Under the pieces are notes generated by a model that was given only the letters and a program-made list of their open reading frames with translations, was not told where the DNA came from and did not search any database. Positions 7,672 to 11,859 of a stretch of DNA of 11,859 nt are shown piece after piece (the first letter of the stretch is position 1; every line of letters starts with the position of its first letter). Source of the DNA: Bacteroidota bacterium. Its GTDB lineage: Bacteria > CLD3 > SB21. The DNA lies in assembly GCA_020438245.1 (NCBI GenBank), contig JAGQUY010000462.1, positions 1 through 11,859 on the forward strand, given 5' to 3'. Position numbers and translations under genes: made by a program.

Positions 7672-7694
7672 CTTGCAGGCTGAATATAGATTTG
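7663..7694 (+). promoter_or_regulatory. Candidate Bacteroidota-type promoter for the AlkB-like gene
   Basis: TTTG at 7663-7666 and TAGATTTG at 7687-7694 are separated by 20 bases. This matches the known Bacteroides-type consensus of TTTG about 20 bases before TAnnTTTG. The -7 box ends seven bases before the ATG at 7702, so transcription would begin at or very near the start codon, giving a leaderless or nearly leaderless message. That agrees with the lack of a visible ribosome binding site. Chance matching is possible in AT-rich spacer DNA. Confidence 0.35.
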
Positions 7695-7701
7695 CAGACG
7701 A

Positions 7702-8676
7702 ATGAACTTACCTTCACGTTGGAAACAAAACCGGCTGGCATATCTGGTCAGCCTCGCATTGCCGCTGCTCACTATCACCGGTATCCATGTCGGTGGGTGG
7801 ATGACAGTCACCGGTCTGGCAACGGCATTCGTACTTTACCCCCTATTGGATCTGACGCTTGGTGAATCTGAAGGGACCAATTTGGAACACCTTCATCCGT
7901 TGTTTTTTGATGTCATTCTATACCTGCACTGTATGCTACAGTTGGTTTCTGTTTTGGTTCTTCTGCGTTTCGCGCATCACGAAGGATACTCGGTATTTTT
8001 CTGGTGTGCAGCGTTATCATCAGGTACTTCGGCGGGAACATCGGGTATTGTGATCGCCCACGAACTCATTCACAGAAAACAAGGCTGGAAGAAAACCATG
8101 GGCATCGTTGTACTCTGGACAGTGTCCTACATGCATTTTTATATTGAGCACATTAGAGGTCACCACAAGTGGGTCTCGACATCCAAGGATTCCGCATCCG
8201 CAACGGTGACCCAGGGTCTGTGGAGTTTTATCCTCTCAACCATTCCGCGTCAATGGCTCAGTTCTTTTCGGCTGAAGCCCGGAATGGCTATAACCTTCTT
8301 GGCGGTGGAGATCAGTACGCTGGCAATATTGTTTTGGGCCTACGGGGAGATTGTTGCCGTAGCGTGGATTACCCAAAGTGCGATGGCCATATTTCTTCTG
8401 GAATATGTCAACTATATACGGCACTGGGGTCTTCGGCGTGAGCCTGATCAGAAAGTGGAAGCATGGCACAGTTGGCAAAGCCTGAACCGTTGGAGTCGGT
8501 GGACTCTTGTAGAACTCACGCTTCATGCAGATCATCATATTACGGCTTCGAAAGAATATTGGAAACTTCAGGTTTTTGAGGGGCCGAGGCTTCCAAGCGG
8601 TTATTTTGCCTGCTTCTATCTGGCCCTGATTCCACCGATTTGGAAGGCAGTGATGCGAGAACGTCTGCCAGTCTAG
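7702..8676 (+). CDS. AlkB-type non-heme di-iron membrane hydroxylase (alkane 1-monooxygenase family)
   Basis: This 324-residue integral membrane protein has hydrophobic segments around residues 13-50, 70-91, 98-118, 133-147, 196-236 and 300-315. All histidine boxes of the AlkB branch of the fatty acid desaturase/hydroxylase superfamily are present: HELIH (His120, His124), EHIRGHH (His150, His154, His155), NYIRHWGL (His241, the AlkB-type HYG box with Trp for Tyr) and LHADHH (His275, His278, His279). This gives the nine histidines expected for the di-iron site. The protein should hydroxylate a terminal or near-terminal carbon of an alkane or lipid acyl chain, using O2 and electrons from rubredoxin or ferredoxin. 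No electron carrier gene is in the window. It is shorter than typical AlkB (about 400 residues), and the third box lacks the usual LQRHSDHHAHP context, so the substrate may not be an alkane. Its TAG stop shares CTAG (8673-8676) with the convergent PAP2 gene. Confidence 0.88.
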   Translation: MNLPSRWKQNRLAYLVSLALPLLTITGIHVGGWMTVTGLATAFVLYPLLDLTLGESEGTNLEHLHPLFFDVILYLHCMLQLVSVLVLLRFAHHEGYSVFFWCAALSSGTSAGTSGIVIAHELIHRKQGWKKTMGIVVLWTVSYMHFYIEHIRGHHKWVSTSKDSASATVTQGLWSFILSTIPRQWLSSFRLKPGMAITFLAVEISTLAILFWAYGEIVAVAWITQSAMAIFLLEYVNYIRHWGLRREPDQKVEAWHSWQSLNRWSRWTLVELTLHADHHITASKEYWKLQVFEGPRLPSGYFACFYLALIPPIWKAVMRERLPV

Positions 8677-9623
8677 GGGATTTCTTCCGTAAAATATTTC
8701 ACGGCATATCGGTCGTAGATCCAATTACAAATATAATAGCTGACTACGGCCACAACGATTCCGGCGAAGACGTCTATTGTATAATGGTAGAAGCCGTACA
8801 CCGTGGACAGGATGAGTCCCAAAATAATTGGGAGAACGATCCAAAAGAAGTTGCGTCTTAATCGCCAAGCGTACATAAGAGTAATGACCGCAATGGCCAC
8901 GTGGGAACTGGGGAATGCAGCACCCGGCTTTTCAACCGAGGCGTAAATCTGATCCATAATATGTACGAAAAAGGTATTGTCGACAAATCGGCCTTCCCGT
9001 AAATGAATGGGTCCGGCCACAGGGATCAGGATGTACATGAAATAGCAAATGTAAAACGTGACGGAGAAACCAAACATGGCCCGATAAAAGCCTGTATCCC
9101 GCTGCCAATAGAGGATCAGACCCAGAGTCACCGGTATTATGTAGTACGAAAAATAGCAGGCATGAAGGAGTTCGTTCAGCCAAGAGTTGCTGAAGTTATC
9201 GAACATCCAGATGCCAGGCTCCACACCGAAAATCCATAGATCAGCTCTTGCAAAAAAGTCATCCCAGTATCCGGAAAATACCATCTGATTGAGGATGCCC
9301 GCCTGCATATAGAGAAAGGTGAATGACAACACGGGGTACCATTGACGCAGGATAGTCAGTGGCAGCCAAGAGACCATCTGCGAAGTTCGTATCACGAGAA
9401 AAGCCGTGACAATAAGTGCCGTCTGCGCCATTAGATAGTATGGCCACAGAGGGAGGTGACTTCTGAAAACCAAAATGAGCACACCGACAACGCTCAAATA
9501 TGCAAAAAATGCGACATCATTGGGATTCAGGTCCAGGTTGTTCATAATACGGCCGGGAAGCGTGAAAATCCGCTCTCTGATAATAACTTTTGATGTATCT
9601 CGTACGAGTCTCAATTTATCCAT
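8673..9623 (-). CDS. PAP2 superfamily membrane phosphotransferase/phosphatase, inositolphosphotransferase-like
   Basis: From the ATG at 9623 the product has 316 residues and about six to eight membrane segments (around residues 37-53, 60-78, 96-112, 150-172, 183-203, 240-252, 259-278 and 284-303). The PAP2 catalytic motifs are AAFPSSH (His241) and GFYHYTIDVFAG (His280 nucleophile-type, Asp284). The usual N-terminal KxxxxxxRP motif is not evident, as in the PAP2_3 / Aur1-like branch. HYTID is reminiscent of the last motif of sphingolipid synthases, so transfer of a phospho-head group such as inositol phosphate to a lipid is plausible. A lipid phosphate phosphatase is the main alternative. The start is supported by GGA at 9631-9633 on the minus strand, seven bases upstream. 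ATG at 9641 and TTG at 9659 are alternatives. The start overlaps the end of the epimerase gene by 13 bases, indicating translational coupling in an operon. Confidence 0.85.
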   Translation of the reverse strand: MDKLRLVRDTSKVIIRERIFTLPGRIMNNLDLNPNDVAFFAYLSVVGVLILVFRSHLPLWPYYLMAQTALIVTAFLVIRTSQMVSWLPLTILRQWYPVLSFTFLYMQAGILNQMVFSGYWDDFFARADLWIFGVEPGIWMFDNFSNSWLNELLHACYFSYYIIPVTLGLILYWQRDTGFYRAMFGFSVTFYICYFMYILIPVAGPIHLREGRFVDNTFFVHIMDQIYASVEKPGAAFPSSHVAIAVITLMYAWRLRRNFFWIVLPIILGLILSTVYGFYHYTIDVFAGIVVAVVSYYICNWIYDRYAVKYFTEEIP

Positions 9624-10594
9624 GATCTTTTCCGATACCATTCTACGGTAAGCCGACAACCGGCGTCCAAGGCCACCTTGCTCTCGAAGCCCAATTCTTT
9701 ACGTATTTTTTGCGAACTTGTTGCCCATGATGGCTGAGTTAGTTCTATAACTTTCTGTCGATTAAGTACTGCCGGCTTTCCCGACCAATTTGATATCCAT
9801 TCTGAAAACAAACCTGTCATTCGAACTGCGCTCTCGGGTACGACGAGCGGTAAAGCCCACGTTTCCAATGCACGGCATATAGCCGAACTGAACGACTGCC
9901 AAGTATGAATTTCTCCATCATCCACATAGTAAATGCTACCCGAAGGGCCGGAGGAGGCCGACGACAGCACCACCGCCTCCACTAAATCTGAAACAAAAAT
10001 AACGCTCAAATATTTCGATGAAAATCCAATTTGTGGCCTGAGGTGAATGGACACCAGTTTAAAAAAAATCAATATGTCTTTTTCACGCGGTCCATATACG
10101 GCGGGGGGGCGTAGAATAGTAATCGGTAAACGATCCGCGTACTGAACCGCCAAATCATCGCCGGCTTTCTTGGACCGGCCATACGGAGTTACCGGTGAAT
10201 CTGAATCGGATTCAACTCTCGGCCGATCGGCTCGAGCAGGTCCTCCGGCAGCGAGACTGCTGACAACAACAACTCTTTGAACCCGCGGATTATAGCGAAC
10301 ACAGGCATCGAGCAGATTGCGGGTACCGTTGGCGTTTACGTCAAAATAGCCCTTTTCGTCAATCGCTTTGGTTATTCCTCCCAGATGAAAAACATAATCC
10401 ATTCCTTCCACTGCTTGTCGAAGTGACCCCGGTTCGGTTATGTCGCCGAAGATATACTCCACCTCAACCCCTTCGAGATTTGAAAGATCGCTGGTTGGCC
10501 GAACGAGGCAACGTACGTTCACGCCGTCCGCAACCAGTCGCTCTGTCAAGTGGCTTCCAATGAATCCGTTGGAACCGGTAATCAGCGCCTTCAA
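9611..10594 (-). CDS. Extended-SDR NAD-dependent epimerase/dehydratase family protein
   Basis: The 327-residue product has the Rossmann motif GSNGFIG at residues 7-13 (GxxGxxG), FGDIT at 49-53, FHLGG at 69-73, the active-site serines VVSSLAAGG (Ser112/Ser113) and YGRSK (Tyr138, Lys142), followed by RPPAVYGPRE at 162-171. These are the marks of extended SDRs such as sugar epimerases, dihydroflavonol reductase-like enzymes and 3-beta-HSD-like enzymes. The substrate cannot be read from the sequence. Its position between an acyltransferase and a PAP2 lipid enzyme suggests a lipid keto group, as in the CerR step of bacterial ceramide synthesis, rather than a nucleotide sugar. The start codon is TTG, chosen because it begins directly at strand beta-1 (MKALITGSNG) and has GAGG at 10602-10605 seven bases upstream. 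A run of seven G at about 10103 encodes Pro-Pro and the frame is intact. Confidence 0.9.
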   Translation of the reverse strand: MKALITGSNGFIGSHLTERLVADGVNVRCLVRPTSDLSNLEGVEVEYIFGDITEPGSLRQAVEGMDYVFHLGGITKAIDEKGYFDVNANGTRNLLDACVRYNPRVQRVVVVSSLAAGGPARADRPRVESDSDSPVTPYGRSKKAGDDLAVQYADRLPITILRPPAVYGPREKDILIFFKLVSIHLRPQIGFSSKYLSVIFVSDLVEAVVLSSASSGPSGSIYYVDDGEIHTWQSFSSAICRALETWALPLVVPESAVRMTGLFSEWISNWSGKPAVLNRQKVIELTQPSWATSSQKIRKELGFESKVALDAGCRLTVEWYRKRSWIN

Positions 10595-10601
10595 ACGGAT
10601 A

Positions 10602-10606
10602 CCTCA
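10602..10606 (-). promoter_or_regulatory. Ribosome binding site of the epimerase gene, overlapping the GNAT stop codon
   Basis: On the minus strand the GNAT stop TGA (10606-10604) runs into GAGG (10605-10602), seven bases before the TTG start at 10594. Ribosomes terminating on the first gene would sit on the binding site of the next, a common arrangement for coupled translation. It also decides for the TTG start. Confidence 0.6.
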
Positions 10607-11725
10607 GATTGGTTTATCATAGATTCTATATTTCTTATACACTTTCGCACCCATGCGTTCCAAGGCACGGTTCATTGGAGTGTTGTCTTCCAATATCCAC
10701 GACATTTCGGCCCATTGAATACCTCTTTTCACCGCGGCCTCGTAGGTCTTATAATAAAAAACAACATCCATGCCGGAGCTGCGATGCTCCTTGGTAATTC
10801 CGAGCGTCAACACGCGCAGAGACTTGACGGCACTTTTTCTTGTGTGCCACAACAGTTTGAAGATGCCGAAAGGAAGGAGGCGCCCATTTTTGATGTGAAT
10901 AAGAGCATCGTTTATATTCGGTATGGTCAGAGAAAACCCAACAGGGCGTCCTTTATGCTCGGCGATAAAAAGAAACTCCGGATCGAGGATCTGTTTCATC
11001 TGTTTGCCGAGGTGGTCGAATTCAGCGTCGGTCATGGGGACAAAACCCCAGTTTTTTTCCCACGCTGAATTGTAAATATCCCTTATTTTTCGCACCTCAC
11101 CGTTGAAGTCCTTCATATTAATGGTGCGAATGGTGAATTCATTGCGTTTGAGAATAAGATCGATACCGCGTTTTAGTCGCTCCGGAATCGCCGTAGGATG
11201 ATCTATCTTGTGAGCCCAGAGGTCCTTGGACTTCACAAAACCTGTGTTCTCCAATAAATCGATATAGTAAGTCGGATTGTACGTCATCATTACAACAGCC
11301 GGTTCGTCAAAACCGTCGATCAGAAGACCGCACTCATCGTTGGTGGATACATTCATGGGTCCACGCATCGTAGTCATACCCTTAGACTTCAAAAAATCAG
11401 CGGTGGCTGAAAACAGGGCATGAGCAGCCTCAAGATCGTTCTTGCATTCAAACAAGCCGAAGAAACCTACATGATCTTGATGAAATTGGTTGTGAGCATG
11501 ATTGACGATGGCCGCAATTCGGCCAATCATGACGCCGTCCTTATAGGCTCCGAAATAAGCAACCTCGGCATGGTCGAAGAAGGGGTTTTTTGATGGATCC
11601 AAGAATTCAGAGCGTTCGATGAGGAGGTGGGGTACCCACTTGGGATCGTCCTTGTAAACTGTCCAGGGAAAGCGAATAAATGCCTTCCGGTCGGCTCGAG
11701 ACAGTAGTTTTACTTCAACGGCCAT
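10604..11725 (-). CDS. GNAT-fold acyltransferase, BcerS/YghO-like family
   Basis: The 373-residue protein starts at ATG 11725 (MAVEVKLLSRADRK), chosen because GGAG lies seven bases upstream; a 21-residue upstream extension to 11788 has no such support. The N-terminal RFPWTVYKDDPKWVPHL, FLDPSKNPFFDHAE and IGRIAAIVNHAHNQFH, with GFFGLFEC, MRGPMNVSTNDECGLLIDGF and YNPTYYIDLLENTGF, are characteristic of a long GNAT-related family often named only 'N-acetyltransferase'. A second GNAT-like half spans about residues 190-370 (FLFIAEHKGRPVGFSLTIPN, LGITKEHRSSGMDVVFYY, ILEDNTPMNRALERMGA). From memory, this family (YghO-like) includes the Caulobacter bacterial ceramide synthase, which N-acylates the sphingoid base; that link would need a profile search to confirm. 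The protein is likely cytoplasmic or membrane-peripheral. It is the first gene of the three-gene minus-strand operon and ends nine bases before the epimerase start. Confidence 0.87.
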   Translation of the reverse strand: MAVEVKLLSRADRKAFIRFPWTVYKDDPKWVPHLLIERSEFLDPSKNPFFDHAEVAYFGAYKDGVMIGRIAAIVNHAHNQFHQDHVGFFGLFECKNDLEAAHALFSATADFLKSKGMTTMRGPMNVSTNDECGLLIDGFDEPAVVMMTYNPTYYIDLLENTGFVKSKDLWAHKIDHPTAIPERLKRGIDLILKRNEFTIRTINMKDFNGEVRKIRDIYNSAWEKNWGFVPMTDAEFDHLGKQMKQILDPEFLFIAEHKGRPVGFSLTIPNINDALIHIKNGRLLPFGIFKLLWHTRKSAVKSLRVLTLGITKEHRSSGMDVVFYYKTYEAAVKRGIQWAEMSWILEDNTPMNRALERMGAKVYKKYRIYDKPI

Positions 11726-11732
11726 GATTCCT

Positions 11733-11736
11733 CTCC
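11733..11736 (-). promoter_or_regulatory. Ribosome binding site that sets the GNAT start at 11725
   Basis: The minus strand reads GGGAGAGGAATC directly before ATG; GGAG at 11736-11733 is seven bases from the start codon. The remaining upstream DNA to 11859 is AT-rich and holds no gene that I can see. A weak sigma70-like pair (TTGATT, 17 bases, TACTTT, minus strand) is present there, but it matches consensus too poorly to call as a promoter. Confidence 0.65.
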
Positions 11737-11859
11737 CATCTATTACATTTTGGGCCTGGAAAGTATGCGGATAGGTATTAATAATCAACGATTTTTACCG
11801 ACTTTTTTAATCGGAGGAACGCTGATTAGTCAGTTCAATTGCCCTTTTTAGAAATTCCG

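Noticed and set aside
9624..9659. Longer N terminus of the PAP2 gene from TTG 9659 or ATG 9641
   Set aside because: These starts would increase overlap with the epimerase gene and lack a better ribosome binding site than the one before 9623. They remain possible alternatives.
10103..10110. Run of seven G as a possible phase-variable tract in the epimerase gene
   Set aside because: The frame is intact, the tract is short, and it is explained by a conserved Arg-Pro-Pro-Ala codon series typical of the family.
10550..11068. 172-codon plus-strand open frame
   Set aside because: It is antisense to the conserved GNAT gene and the end of the epimerase gene, and has no recognisable domain.
11726..11788. 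Upstream extension of the GNAT gene by 21 residues
   Set aside because: The ATG at 11725 has a strong ribosome binding site and matches where the family's conserved sequence begins; the extension is unlike the family.
1..11859. CRISPR array, tRNA, rRNA, insertion sequence or phage defence genes
   Set aside because: No regularly spaced direct repeats, cloverleaf-like genes, transposase motifs or defence domains were found on either strand.

Overview
The window is bacterial DNA of roughly balanced base composition. It carries eight genes and no tRNA, rRNA, insertion sequence or CRISPR array that I can see. The gene families (a periplasmic-propeller histidine kinase, a large secreted Asp-box repeat protein, a conserved CxxCxxxH protein of the carboxymuconolactone decarboxylase family, and a GNAT / extended-SDR / PAP2 lipid cluster) fit a Gram-negative bacterium of the Bacteroidota or a related FCB-type phylum, or possibly an Acidobacteriota- or Gemmatimonadota-like lineage. 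This is inference from family distribution. Several starts have clear GGAG-type ribosome binding sites, which argues against a typical Bacteroides-like genome, so the phylum stays open.

Layout: (1) 1-2583, plus strand, the 3' part of a membrane sensor histidine kinase: propeller blades, Y_Y_Y domain, one membrane helix, GAF-like region, HisKA and HATPase. (2) 2828-5959, plus strand, a 1043-residue exported protein with eleven Asp-boxes. (3) 6019-7083, plus strand, a short-chain dehydrogenase followed closely by a 117-residue AhpD/CMD-like protein. (4) 7080-7601, minus strand, a stand-alone biotinyl carrier protein whose stop codon overlaps that of the CMD gene. (5) 7702-8676, plus strand, a compact AlkB-type non-heme di-iron membrane hydroxylase with all nine expected histidines. 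It is divergent from the biotinyl gene, with a perfect 17-bp palindrome and a candidate promoter in the gap. (6) 8673-11725, minus strand, a tight three-gene operon: a BcerS/YghO-like GNAT acyltransferase, an extended-SDR NAD-dependent epimerase/dehydrogenase, and a PAP2-type integral membrane phosphotransferase.

The most interesting hypothesis is that the minus-strand operon makes a ceramide-type sphingolipid and adds a head group. The GNAT protein resembles the family that contains the bacterial ceramide synthase, the extended SDR could match the CerR step, and the PAP2 protein has a C-terminal HYTID motif reminiscent of inositol-phosphoceramide synthases. Serine palmitoyltransferase, which would be decisive, is not in the window. 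If the idea is right it should lie nearby, for example just beyond the right edge.

The other striking point is structural. By eye I find only two CTAG tetranucleotides in the whole window, and each is the shared stop codon of a convergent gene pair (7080-7083 and 8673-8676), so that TAG is read as stop on both strands.
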